This document shows, piece by piece, positions 6,652-15,906 of a stretch of 40,174 bases of DNA. Numbering within the stretch: the first letter of the stretch is position 1; each line of letters opens with the position of its first letter. Origin of the DNA: Chthoniobacteraceae bacterium (lineage in GTDB: Bacteria; Verrucomicrobiota; Verrucomicrobiia; Chthoniobacterales; Chthoniobacteraceae); NCBI GenBank assembly GCA_947476255.1, contig CANJPY010000043.1, positions 1 to 40,174 on the forward strand. The letters are read 5' to 3'. Position numbers and translations under genes: made by a program. Below the pieces are notes generated by a model, which worked only from the letters and a program-made list of their open reading frames with translations, did not search any database and was not told the origin of the DNA.

Positions 6652-9600
6652 AGAAGTTGTTTTCACCCCTTTTGATGTGTTGTGCTTCCGTTGCTTTGGC
6701 TGCGGAGCCTGACGCGCAGCGTGCTGCGGAGAAGTTCTTTGAGACGGAGGTCCGCCCGATCTTGGCGAACCGGTGCTACGAGTGTCATGGGGAGAAGAAG
6801 CAGAAGGGGGGGCTGCGAGTGGATGACATTAGTTATTTGAAGGCAGGTGGAGACACTGGACCTGCCCTTGTGGCTGGCAAGCCGGAGGAGTCTCCGCTGC
6901 TTGAAGCGGTCCGCTACAAAAAGCCGGATTTTCAAATGCCGCCCAAGGAAAGGCTTCCGGAGGCTGAGGTGGCCATTTTGGAAAAATGGATCGCGCTGGG
7001 GGCCCCGTGGCCTCAAACAGCCGCTCAAACGGTGGTGCTGACCGAAGGGGGCTTCACACAGGAACAAAGGAATTTTTGGTGTTTCCAGCCTCTGTTAAAG
7101 TCGGAACCTCCCAAGGTTGAGTTGCCATGGGTGCGGACCGAAATCGACCGGTTTATCGCGCAGAAACACGCCGAGGTCGGGCTCACACCGGCGCGAGAAG
7201 CCGAGGCCGCAGAGCTTGTGCGGCGTGCCACGATGGGCCTGCACGGCCTGCCCCCGACACGCGCCCAGATTGCAGCCCTTGAGGCCGACAAAACGCCAGA
7301 GGCCTACGGGCGTTTGATTGACGAACTGCTGGCAAGCCCGCATTACGGAGAACGCTGGGCACAGCACTGGCTGGATTTGGTGCGCTACGCCGAGAGTGAC
7401 GGATATAATGCCGATGAATTCCGACCCTCAGTGTGGCCTTACCGGGACTGGGTGATCAAGAGCCTCAATTCGGACAAACCGTACGACCAGTTTGTGCGCG
7501 AACAGATTGCTGGCGACGAGATCGCGCCGGAGAACCCGGACATACTCATCGCGACATCCTATCTGCGCAACCCGGTGTACGAGTGGAATCAAGCGGACGT
7601 GCGCAGTCAGTGGGATTTGATTCTGACGGACATCACGGACACTACGGGGGAGCTGTTTTTGGGACTGAGTTTTGGGTGTGCGCGTTGCCACAACCACAAA
7701 TTTGATCCTATTTTGCAGAAGGACTATTTTCGGCTGCGGGCGTTTTTTGCACCGGTGCAGTGGCGCGATGACCTGAAGTTGGCGACTTCTGCGGAGCGGA
7801 CTGCTTATGAAAAACAGCAGGCCGAGTGGGAAGCGGCGACGGTTGGAATACGCGCGGAGATGGACGCGATGGTGAAAGGACTCAAGGAGAAGAGAGTGGA
7901 GGGGGCGCTTCGGCGCTTCAACGATGAGCTTCAAACGATGGTCCGCAAAGAACCGCAGGAGCGAGAGCCACTGGAGCGGCAGCTTGTGAATTTGTGCGAG
8001 CGGCAGCTTACGCGTGCGAGCAAGGGGCTGGAGGCGCTCAAGAGTTTGAAGAGCGACGAGGAAAAAGTCAGGTACACCGCGTTGACGGAGGAACTCAAAA
8101 AGTTCGATGCGTTGAAGCCAAAGCCTTTGCTGGAGGCCTTTGTGGCAACGGATGTGGGGCCGCAGGCGCCTGCAACAACGTTCAAGACGCGCAAGGGCGA
8201 GCAGGAGGTTGCGCCAGGATTTTTAACGATTCTGGAGCCCGGCGATGCTGCGATTCAAGCGGTGGGAGCGTCCACGGGGCGGCGCACGGCACTTGCGAAT
8301 TGGATCACGCGGCCTGACAACCAGTTGTCGACGCGGGTGATTGTGAACCGAGTTTGGCAGTATCATTTCGGGCGCGGTCTGGTGGCCTCGAGCAGTGATT
8401 TTGGAAAGCTCGGCGAAAAACCCTCTCACCCTGAGTTGCTGGACTGGCTGGCGAGGCGGTTTGTGGCGGAGGGGTGGAGTCTAAAGAAACTGCACAAGGA
8501 GATCATGCTTTCGGCCGTTTACCGTCAGACGGCGCGACGAGAGCCGCCGCCACTGGCTTTGGAGCTGGATCCTACAAACAAACTGCTGTGGCGCTTCAAC
8601 CCGAGGAGGCTTGATGCGGAGCAGGTACGCGATGCGATGTTGTCCGCGAGCGGGGAGTTGGACATGAAGGAAGGAGGCGTTTCGGAGGATGCAAATGCGA
8701 CGCGGCGCTCGATCTACACGATCAAAAAGCGCAATAATCAGAATGAACTTTTGCGCAGTTTGGATGCGCCTTCCGGGTTTACGAGCACCGCGGAGAGGCA
8801 AAGCACGACCACTCCCACGCAGGCTTTGTTGCTTTTGAATGGGGAATGGTCGTTGAACCGTGCGAGGAAGGTCGCGGGCCGGGTGCAAAGCGTGGATGAT
8901 GCTTTTGAGGCTGTCCTTGGGCGTGCCCCGAGCGCGAAAGAGCGGGAGACGGCGGAGGCGTTTGTGGCGAAGCGACTGGGGGGGCGCGAGAGCGTGGCGG
9001 CGTTTCGAGTTGGGGCGGGGTCTGCAAAGACCGAGGCTGCGGGCGAGCGCAAGCAGGCGGCGGCGAGCGACGCGGAGGAGGACTCTCCGAGTCGTTTTCA
9101 TGAAAATACGGTGCGGGAGCGGCTAGTGGATCAGACCAGAGTCTGGGAGGGGGATGAGTTTACGCTGGAGGCTGTGGTCCGGTTGGATTCTGTCGATACG
9201 GCGGCGGCGGTGCGCACCGTTGCTTCGCGTTGGGGGGGCGGGAAGGACAGCGTGGAGGCTTTTGGGTGGAGCCTTGGAGTGACAGGAGAAAAGTCGCGCT
9301 TCAAGCCGCGCAATCTGATTGTCCAGTTGGTGGGTGAGGATGAAAATTCGAATATCGGGTACGAAGTTGTCGCCTCCAACCTGAGGGTTCCGCTCGGGCA
9401 TAGGCTGCACCTTGCTGCGGCGGTTTCGTGCGCCGATCGTACGGTGACGTTTTATCTGCGTGACTTGGACAAACCCGGCGATCCTGCGCAGCGAGCCGTT
9501 GTCGGGCATGCGATCCGGGGAAAGCTGGGCTTTGGCGCTTCATCCTTTGTGGTGGGCGGATTGAATAAACGAGTCGCGGTGCATCAATGGGATGGGAGCA

Positions 9601-9830
9601 TCGAGGCGTTGCGCCTTGTCGGTGTAGCTTTGCCGGAGAATGCTTTGAGTGCGGAGCCCGCGAAATGGCCTGCAGCGCTGGCGCGCTGGAATGCGGTTGA
9701 GGGGCCTGGCGCATTCTGGCAGGTGTTCGGGGACGGAAAAATGGTGGAGGCTGGGGCTCCGATGCGGCAGGCGATGAATGATCTTTGTCAGGTGCTTCTC
9801 AACAGCAACGAATTCCTTTACCTCCATTAA
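6648..9830 (+). CDS. Secreted PSCyt1-DUF1549-DUF1553 (PSD1) protein with embedded LamG-like domain
   Basis: This 1060-aa exported protein has unknown biochemical function. Seen: a signal peptide (about 1-19), a PSCyt1 cytochrome-like domain with a heme motif CYECH (Cys43, Cys46, His47), and a DUF1549/PSCyt2 region at about 145-360 that includes HYGERWAQHWLDLVRYAES and a second CxxCH in GCARCHNHKFDPI. A charged, probably coiled-coil segment follows at about 385-490. The DUF1553/PSD1 region at about 545-775 contains NRVWQYHFGRGLV, SHPELLDWLA and TPTQALLLLNG. A LamG-like jelly-roll insert at about 830-1010 splits the last DUF1553 motif (QVLLNSNEFLYLH) from the rest. The two CxxCH motifs suggest covalent heme. 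The gene overlaps fecR by ATGA and sits 5 bp before the DUF1501 gene, so the products probably work together at the cell surface. Confidence 0.92.
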   Translation: MKKLFSPLLMCCASVALAAEPDAQRAAEKFFETEVRPILANRCYECHGEKKQKGGLRVDDISYLKAGGDTGPALVAGKPEESPLLEAVRYKKPDFQMPPKERLPEAEVAILEKWIALGAPWPQTAAQTVVLTEGGFTQEQRNFWCFQPLLKSEPPKVELPWVRTEIDRFIAQKHAEVGLTPAREAEAAELVRRATMGLHGLPPTRAQIAALEADKTPEAYGRLIDELLASPHYGERWAQHWLDLVRYAESDGYNADEFRPSVWPYRDWVIKSLNSDKPYDQFVREQIAGDEIAPENPDILIATSYLRNPVYEWNQADVRSQWDLILTDITDTTGELFLGLSFGCARCHNHKFDPILQKDYFRLRAFFAPVQWRDDLKLATSAERTAYEKQQAEWEAATVGIRAEMDAMVKGLKEKRVEGALRRFNDELQTMVRKEPQEREPLERQLVNLCERQLTRASKGLEALKSLKSDEEKVRYTALTEELKKFDALKPKPLLEAFVATDVGPQAPATTFKTRKGEQEVAPGFLTILEPGDAAIQAVGASTGRRTALANWITRPDNQLSTRVIVNRVWQYHFGRGLVASSSDFGKLGEKPSHPELLDWLARRFVAEGWSLKKLHKEIMLSAVYRQTARREPPPLALELDPTNKLLWRFNPRRLDAEQVRDAMLSASGELDMKEGGVSEDANATRRSIYTIKKRNNQNELLRSLDAPSGFTSTAERQSTTTPTQALLLLNGEWSLNRARKVAGRVQSVDDAFEAVLGRAPSAKERETAEAFVAKRLGGRESVAAFRVGAGSAKTEAAGERKQAAASDAEEDSPSRFHENTVRERLVDQTRVWEGDEFTLEAVVRLDSVDTAAAVRTVASRWGGGKDSVEAFGWSLGVTGEKSRFKPRNLIVQLVGEDENSNIGYEVVASNLRVPLGHRLHLAAAVSCADRTVTFYLRDLDKPGDPAQRAVVGHAIRGKLGFGASSFVVGGLNKRVAVHQWDGSIEALRLVGVALPENALSAEPAKWPAALARWNAVEGPGAFWQVFGDGKMVEAGAPMRQAMNDLCQVLLNSNEFLYLH

Positions 9831-9835
9831 GACGT

Positions 9836-11254
9836 ATGTCCTGTGATCGCATTGAACCACCCGCGTCCCGGCGCGAATTTTTGCAACGAGCAGGCTGCGG
9901 TTTTGGCGCTGTAGCGCTGGCCGCGCTGGGAAAGCAACCGGTTCTCGGGGCGGAGAGTGCGCTGAATCCAGTTGCGGCGAAGATTCCGCACCATAAGGCG
10001 CGTGCGAAGAACGTGATTTTTCTGTTCATGGAAGGCGGCCCCAGCCATCTGGACACGTTTGATTACAAGCCCTTGTTGAACACGCTGGCGGGACAGCGTT
10101 TGCCCGCGAGTTTCAAGCTGCCGCTGACGGCGATGGGCGAGGCCAATGCGCCGCTTTTGGAGTGTAAGCGCGAGTGGAAACAACGCGGGCAAAGCGGCTT
10201 GTGGGTATCCAACTGGTTTGAAAACGTGGCGCGTCATGCGGATGAACTCACCGTGATTCGTTCCTGCACCTCCAGCGGCATTAATCACGCCGGTGGGGTG
10301 TGTTCGATGAATACGGGGTCCGTTTTCGGAGGGCGCCCTTCGCTCGGGGCATGGGTGAGTTATGGGTTGGGGACCGAGAATGAAAACCTCCCGGGGTTTG
10401 TGGTGCTCAAGGACAGCGAGGGCACGGTTGTGAACGGTGTCCGCAACTGGGGAACAGGTTTCATGCCAGCTGTTTATCAGGGTGTTGAATTTAACGCCGA
10501 AGGGGTGCCGATCAAATATTTGGACAACCCAAAAGGAGTTTCTCCGGAGCGGCAGCGGGATAAGCTGGATCTGTTGTTGGCTTTGAATCGGCAGTATGGC
10601 GAGACGCGCACGGACAATACCGAGCTTGATGCGCGGATCCGGGGATATGAGCTTGCGTATCGGATGCAGGCGGAAGCACCTCAGGCGGTTGATCTAAGCC
10701 GGGAGACGGAGGCGACAAAAAAACTCTACGGCATGGATCAGGAGGAGACAGCGGTTTTCGGGAGGAACTGTCTGCTGGCGCGCCGCCTGGTTGAAAACGG
10801 GGTGCGGTTTGTGCAGTTGTACAGCGGGGCTGGGAGCAAATGGGATTCCCACAAGGGGATCGAGAAGGCTCATTCGAAGCTTTGCCGGTCGGTGGACCAG
10901 CCCATCGCGGGGCTTTTGAGCGATCTCAAGGCTCGGGGGATGCTTGAGGAAACGCTCGTGATTTGGGGGGGCGAATTCGGGCGTACACCCATGAGTGAGG
11001 CGGGCGATGGTCGCGATCACAATCCAACGGGATTTACCATGTGGATGGCTGGAGGCGGCCTGCAAGGGGGACGCACCATTGGTGCGACCGACGACCTAGG
11101 GCTTTATGCGGTGGAAGACCGCCTGCACGTCCACGATTTACACGCCACCATCCTGCATATTCTGGGGATAAACCATACGAAGTTGATTTATCCCCACAAA
11201 GGCCGCCCCGAACGGATTGACCAGAACGAGGGGCATGTCTATGCGGGTATTTAG
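9836..11254 (+). CDS. Tat-exported DUF1501 protein (alkaline-phosphatase/sulfatase-like fold)
   Basis: This 472-aa exported protein belongs to a family whose members are almost always encoded next to PSD1 proteins. Seen: a twin-arginine signal SRREFLQRAG at residues 11-20 followed by a hydrophobic stretch. Next come FLFMEGGPSHLDTFDYKP, INHAGGVCSMNTGS, VIWGGEFGRTPMSE, GRDHNPTGFTMWMAGGG and HDLHATILHILGIN. These are the family's metal-ligand-like Asp, His and Gly blocks, arranged like alkaline phosphatase superfamily proteins. I chose the ATG at 9836 because it places the RR motif correctly and follows the previous stop by 5 bp; a longer frame from 9785 would overlap the PSD1 gene. This is the last gene of the sigma-fecR operon. 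The substrate is unknown; sulfatase-like activity is only suggested by fold. Confidence 0.92.
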   Translation: MSCDRIEPPASRREFLQRAGCGFGAVALAALGKQPVLGAESALNPVAAKIPHHKARAKNVIFLFMEGGPSHLDTFDYKPLLNTLAGQRLPASFKLPLTAMGEANAPLLECKREWKQRGQSGLWVSNWFENVARHADELTVIRSCTSSGINHAGGVCSMNTGSVFGGRPSLGAWVSYGLGTENENLPGFVVLKDSEGTVVNGVRNWGTGFMPAVYQGVEFNAEGVPIKYLDNPKGVSPERQRDKLDLLLALNRQYGETRTDNTELDARIRGYELAYRMQAEAPQAVDLSRETEATKKLYGMDQEETAVFGRNCLLARRLVENGVRFVQLYSGAGSKWDSHKGIEKAHSKLCRSVDQPIAGLLSDLKARGMLEETLVIWGGEFGRTPMSEAGDGRDHNPTGFTMWMAGGGLQGGRTIGATDDLGLYAVEDRLHVHDLHATILHILGINHTKLIYPHKGRPERIDQNEGHVYAGI

Positions 11255-11287
11255 CGGTTGCAGGGCGTCTTCTCCCAGCCGACGTCG

Positions 11288-12658
11288 CTACAGTTTCCAA
11301 CCTGCGCGATACTCGCGCTGGAGGAATTTGTTGGCAGCATCGTCATCGGTCTTTCCGGTGAGGTGATCCCACTTGATCTTTTTACCGGTACGATACGCGA
11401 CTCCACCGAGGTGATTGGCCACGGTGAGCAACCCGGAGTAACTAAAGTCACACGGCGCCTTCTTTCCAGCGCGTGCGCATTCGATGAACTGCTGTTGATG
11501 GCTGGGGCCATCTTCGATGGTTTTCGGAGGGCGTTTGAACTCTTGAACCTTGTCATCCAGCAGGAGCAGGTGGCCGCTGTAATTTGCCAGAACCATGCCG
11601 CGCTCGCCGATGAAAAGTGAACCGTCCCGCCACTGCGGGATCTTTCCGTCGGTCCAGATTTTTGGTTTTTCCGTGCCCTGATACCAAAAGTGGGTGACGG
11701 GAGCAAGGTCACCACGCTGTCCGTAAGTCCATATAGCGCGCATGTTTGCAGGGGCCATTTCCGGATGAGGCGCGGGACCGTGGCCCTCCACGGTGAGGGG
11801 ATGATCGAGGTTCAGGGCCCAGAAGGGCAGATCATTGGAGTGACTGCCCAGATCGCTCATGGTGCCGTTGGCGAAATTCCAGTAACGATACCAGCGCGGG
11901 CCAGGGAAATAGATGTCATGATAGGGGCGCATTTCGGCAGGGCCGATCCACAGATCCCAGTCGAGTTCTGGAGGTACGGGCATCGCTGCTGTTGGCATTT
12001 TATCGATAAAATCGAGCAAGCCAGCCTTCACAAAAAGGTCGCCGTTGGCCTCCGCCTCCGCGCGGGATTGCATTCCCCACGAACGAGAAACCCAAGTGTG
12101 GACCTCTTTGATCTGGCCGATGACACCGCTTTGAATGAGTTCCACGGTGCGGTGATAGGACGGTGAGGAATGCATTTGGGTGCCCATTTGGGTGGTGACG
12201 TTTGCCTTCTTGGCTTCGTCCATGACCATGCGGCACTCGAGCACGTCCCGTGTGAGCGGTTTCTCACAGTAGATGTGCTTCTTGGCGCGAAGCACTGGGA
12301 GGATCGCAAAGGCATGGGTGTGCTCTGTGGTCGCAATGAACACAGCATCGATGTCATCCATCTTCGTATGCAGTTCGCGAAAGTCTTTGTAGGTGCGCGC
12401 ACCTGGAAACTGTGCCGCGGCCGCTTCAAGATTCCGCGAGTTTACATCGCACAGCGCAACCATCTGTGTGAGTTCAGACATTTTCTTCACCTCGCTGAGG
12501 TGCGAGCCTCCGCGCCCCCCGGTCGCGATGCAGGCGACGTTCATTTTCGAGTTGGGCGACTTTGCCGAAGTGATCGCGGGAAAGCCGAGGACGGAAGCGC
12601 CGCTGGCAAACAGCGACTGCTGAATGAAACGACGGCGCGAGATGGGGGGGATATTCAT
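11288..12658 (-). CDS. Tat-exported Gfo/Idh/MocA-family oxidoreductase
   Basis: This NAD(P)-dependent sugar or inositol dehydrogenase-like enzyme (456 aa) would act in the periplasm. Seen: a twin-arginine signal ISRRRFIQQ near residue 6, and a Rossmann start with the glycine motif ATGGRGGSH at about 45-53. Then ALCDVN, DDIDAVFIATTEHTHA and the signature HIYCEKPLTRD, which holds the conserved Lys of the EKP motif. The C-terminal alpha/beta half includes MSDLGSHSNDLPFWAL, in which His and Asp are likely catalytic. The ATG at 12658 is well placed for the signal. The gene lies between the two PSD1 clusters but on the opposite strand, convergent with the first, so it is transcribed separately. Exported members of this family are frequent in Verrucomicrobia and Planctomycetes. 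The substrate is not predictable here. Confidence 0.9.
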   Translation of the reverse strand: MNIPPISRRRFIQQSLFASGASVLGFPAITSAKSPNSKMNVACIATGGRGGSHLSEVKKMSELTQMVALCDVNSRNLEAAAAQFPGARTYKDFRELHTKMDDIDAVFIATTEHTHAFAILPVLRAKKHIYCEKPLTRDVLECRMVMDEAKKANVTTQMGTQMHSSPSYHRTVELIQSGVIGQIKEVHTWVSRSWGMQSRAEAEANGDLFVKAGLLDFIDKMPTAAMPVPPELDWDLWIGPAEMRPYHDIYFPGPRWYRYWNFANGTMSDLGSHSNDLPFWALNLDHPLTVEGHGPAPHPEMAPANMRAIWTYGQRGDLAPVTHFWYQGTEKPKIWTDGKIPQWRDGSLFIGERGMVLANYSGHLLLLDDKVQEFKRPPKTIEDGPSHQQQFIECARAGKKAPCDFSYSGLLTVANHLGGVAYRTGKKIKWDHLTGKTDDDAANKFLQREYRAGWKL

Positions 12659-12841
12659 GGCTGCGGGATGGGCTGCTGGAAATTACGGGGATGAAGTTGA
12701 GTCATGCCGACTATAAAACACACAACAAGTTCAACGCTATCACAATCAAGCAAGCACGTTGCACCCAGAAAATTTGCGCGGGTACTAGGCCCCAAAATCG
12801 GGAACTGACACCCCGGGTGGTTGCGTCCCTAGAGCACGCCA

Positions 12842-12856
12842 ATCCGGCAACCGGAT
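12842..12856. promoter_or_regulatory. Short perfect hairpin/operator-like palindrome
   Basis: ATCCGG and CCGGAT flank CAA about 57 bp upstream of the second PSD1 gene, in the 254-bp gap between divergent genes. It could be an operator or a small hairpin. No run of T follows, so a terminator is less likely. No clear promoter boxes could be assigned. Confidence 0.35.
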
Positions 12857-12912
12857 GGCGTCACGCAAAGACGTGGCATGTTTTGTTGTGAATTTCTGAT
12901 ACAAACAGGAGC

Positions 12913-15882
12913 ATGCGTTCCCTCGCGTTCCGGTTTTTAAGCATTCTCGTTGCCACGGTGTCCGTTCCTGTTGCAGGAAAGGCGTCGGTAGATTTTGCCA
13001 AGGATATCAAACCTCTTTTCGAGAAGAAGTGTCTGTCGTGCCATGGGCCTGAGAAACAGAAGAGTGGTTATCGGCTTGATGTGCGCGAGGTGGCCTTAAA
13101 GGGTGGAGAAGCGCATGCACCGAATATTGTTGGAGGGAAACCGGAGGAGAGTCCGTTGCTAAGGTTTGTGACCAGCCAAGAGTCCGACGAACGAATGCCG
13201 CCCAAAGGAGAAGGACTCACTGCAGGCGAGATTGCTTTGGTGAAGCGCTGGATTGCGGAAGGTGCGGAGTGGCCTGAATCGGCGTCGCTCAAGCTGGCGG
13301 CACCCTCGCAATGGTGGTCGCTGCAGCCCGTCAAACGGCCGGTCCCGCCTTCGGTTGGGGTGTCCAATCCTGTGGACGCTTTTGTCCTTGAGCGGTTGCG
13401 TCGCGAAGGACTGCGAGCATCGGCGCCTGCGGATGCAAGGACGCTGTGTCGCAGGGTTTATTTTGATCTCATCGGCTTGCCCCCGACACCCGAGGAAATC
13501 GAGTCCTTCGTAACCGATAAAGCGCCGGATGCTTACGCGCGCCTCGTGGACCGGCTGCTGGATAGTCCCAGATACGGGGAGCGATGGGCGCGACACTGGC
13601 TGGATGTGGTCCATTACGGCGACACACATGGGTATGACAAAGACAAGATGCGCAACAATGCGTTTCCTTACCGTGATTACGTGATTCGGGCGCTTAACCT
13701 CGACAAGCCGTACTCCCGTTTTATCAAGGAACAAATAGCGGGCGACATCCTGTATCCCGGGACCTCTGATGGCATTGAAGCTCTGGGTTTTATTGCGGCG
13801 GGGCCCTGGGATCTTATCGGCCATGCCGAAGTGCCGGAGACCAAGACCGACGGAAAAATTGCGCGCCACTTGGACCGCGATGACATGGTGTCGAATACGT
13901 TGGGAAGCTTTTGTGCGACGACCATCCACTGCGCGCAGTGCCATAATCACAAGTTTGATCCAATCACCCAGGAGGACTATTACAGTCTGCAGGCTGTCTT
14001 TGCCGCGTTGGATCGGACCGATAAAAAGTACTTCGACGATCCCGAGCAAACAAAGCAATTCGAGACTGTTGCGAATGCCCTGGCAAAGCTGAAAGGCGAG
14101 GAAACTGACCTTGTGAAAGAGACGGAAAAGCAGGCGGGCGAAGCGTTGGTGGAGATTGACAAGCGCCTGAAGGAAGCGAGGAAGAGCAAGAACGACCAGG
14201 AGGTGCCTGAGCATGGGTTTCACAGCTCCACCACAGGCGCTCAGGATGCGCTAAAATGGGTGCAGATCGATCTGGGAAAGATGGTGACGGTGAAAGGCGT
14301 GATGGTGGTCGGATGTTATGATGATTTTAATTCCATCGGCGCAGGCTTCGGATTTCCATTGCGTTACAAGATAGAGGTTTCGAACGACTCAAAATTTGAG
14401 GGCGATGTGCGTGTGGTCGTTGATAAAACGGTGGAAAACCAGCCGAACCCAGGCACAGCCCCGTTGATGTTTCCGGCAGGCTCCCAGGTCGCGCGTTATG
14501 TCCGATTCACGGCGACAAAACTGGCTCCTCGGCAGAACGATTTTATTCTGGCGCTTGCGGAGATGGAAGTGCAGGACGCCGACGGAGTGAATGCGGCTCG
14601 CGGAGCAGCGGTTTCTTCCTCGGATAGTATTGAATCAGGCCCGCGGTGGTCGAAAAAGAACCTGACGGATGGAATTTATCCCAAAGCGCAGGACCGTAGC
14701 GGATTGGTTGCGACTTTGGAGAAGCAGCGGGCGGATCTGGTTCTTGAAAAGAACACGCCGGAAAAACTCCAAAAGCTGGAGGCAACTCGAAAGGCAATGG
14801 TGCCTCTGGAGGCTAAAGTTAAAAGTTTTCCGGCTGCCAAAACCGCGTACATCGGAGCGGTCCACACGGGGAGTGGTTCCTTTAAAGGAACGGGGAGCGG
14901 GGGGGGGAAACCGCGCCCTATCTTTTTATTGGCACGCGGACAGGTGACGCAACCCGTGCGTGAGGTTGGTCCAGGAGCGCTTGCAGTGCTCAACTTTCGG
15001 GCGGCAAGGTTTGAACTGCCCGCGGATGCTTCGGAAGCAGAGAGGCGGGCGGCTCTGGCGGAGTGGATTGCGGATCCAAACAACCCGCTGACGTGGCGGA
15101 CCATTGTGAACAGGGTTTGGCAGTATCACTTTGGACAGGGGTTGGTGGACACTCCCGGAGATTTTGGGCGCAACGGAGGGGCCCCCTCGCATCCGGAACT
15201 ACTGGACTGGCTCGCGTCTGAATTTTTGGAGGGAGGCGGATCGCTCAAGGCGCTGCATCGTCGAATTCTGCTGACGGACACCTACCGGCAGTCCTCGGCC
15301 GCGAACGAGGAGGGGGCAAGAGTGGATTCGTCCAACCGGTTTTTGTGGCGCCAGAATCGCCGGAAACTGGAGGCGGAGGCCGTGCGTGACGCTGTCCTGT
15401 GGGCCTCTGGAAAGCTTGATCTGAGCATGGGCGGCCCCGGTTGGCAGGACTTTGTCGTTCAACAGCCTGCACATTCGCCTCACTACCGCTACGACTTGTC
15501 GGATCCGATGGACGTGAAGACGTTCCGCCGCTCGGTTTACCGGTTTATCGTGCGTTCCCAGACCCAGCCTTGGATGACGTCTTTGGATTGCGCGGATCCT
15601 TCGATGCGCGTGGATCGGCGGAATGAAAGCCTCACTCCGCTGCAGGCGCTGGCGCTCTTGAACAACGGCTTTCTGCTGGCTCAGGCCCAGGAACTCGCCC
15701 GCCGTGTCGAGGCGGAGGTGAAGGAGCCTGCGCAGCGTTTGGAACGTGCGTTTCGGCTTGCACTTTCGCGGTCCCCGTCGGCTCAGGAGGTGCAACTTCT
15801 CAACGCATACGCATCCGAAAACGGGATGGCGAACGCCTGTCGTTTAATATTCAACCTCAACGAGTTCTCGTTTGTGGACTAA
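12913..15882 (+). CDS. Secreted PSCyt1-DUF1549-DUF1553 (PSD1) protein with F5/8 type C-like domain
   Basis: This is a second, diverged copy of the 6648-9830 protein (989 aa), function unknown. Seen: a signal peptide (about 1-22), a PSCyt1 heme motif CLSCH (Cys40, Cys43, His44) and a DUF1549 region with RYGERWARHWLDVVHYGDT. A second heme-like motif occurs in HCAQCHNHKFDPI. A discoidin/F5-8C-like carbohydrate-binding domain spans about 435-560 (WVQIDLGKMVTVKGVMV, RYKIEVSND, ARYVRFTATKL). The DUF1553 region has NRVWQYHFGQGLV, SHPELLDWLA and SLTPLQALALLNN, and ends NLNEFSFVD. The extra domain sits between DUF1549 and DUF1553, unlike the first copy. A CAGGAG lies only one base before the ATG, closer than usual; no better start is seen. 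It is followed by a DUF1501 gene, and no sigma/fecR pair is present. Confidence 0.9.
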   Translation: MRSLAFRFLSILVATVSVPVAGKASVDFAKDIKPLFEKKCLSCHGPEKQKSGYRLDVREVALKGGEAHAPNIVGGKPEESPLLRFVTSQESDERMPPKGEGLTAGEIALVKRWIAEGAEWPESASLKLAAPSQWWSLQPVKRPVPPSVGVSNPVDAFVLERLRREGLRASAPADARTLCRRVYFDLIGLPPTPEEIESFVTDKAPDAYARLVDRLLDSPRYGERWARHWLDVVHYGDTHGYDKDKMRNNAFPYRDYVIRALNLDKPYSRFIKEQIAGDILYPGTSDGIEALGFIAAGPWDLIGHAEVPETKTDGKIARHLDRDDMVSNTLGSFCATTIHCAQCHNHKFDPITQEDYYSLQAVFAALDRTDKKYFDDPEQTKQFETVANALAKLKGEETDLVKETEKQAGEALVEIDKRLKEARKSKNDQEVPEHGFHSSTTGAQDALKWVQIDLGKMVTVKGVMVVGCYDDFNSIGAGFGFPLRYKIEVSNDSKFEGDVRVVVDKTVENQPNPGTAPLMFPAGSQVARYVRFTATKLAPRQNDFILALAEMEVQDADGVNAARGAAVSSSDSIESGPRWSKKNLTDGIYPKAQDRSGLVATLEKQRADLVLEKNTPEKLQKLEATRKAMVPLEAKVKSFPAAKTAYIGAVHTGSGSFKGTGSGGGKPRPIFLLARGQVTQPVREVGPGALAVLNFRAARFELPADASEAERRAALAEWIADPNNPLTWRTIVNRVWQYHFGQGLVDTPGDFGRNGGAPSHPELLDWLASEFLEGGGSLKALHRRILLTDTYRQSSAANEEGARVDSSNRFLWRQNRRKLEAEAVRDAVLWASGKLDLSMGGPGWQDFVVQQPAHSPHYRYDLSDPMDVKTFRRSVYRFIVRSQTQPWMTSLDCADPSMRVDRRNESLTPLQALALLNNGFLLAQAQELARRVEAEVKEPAQRLERAFRLALSRSPSAQEVQLLNAYASENGMANACRLIFNLNEFSFVD

Positions 15883-15906
15883 CGCTGTTTTGAAGGAGTT
15901 CCTGCC

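Noticed and set aside
12691..12891. 66-codon plus-strand frame in the gap before the second PSD1 gene
   Set aside because: No recognisable family, no ribosome binding site, and it occupies the probable divergent promoter region.
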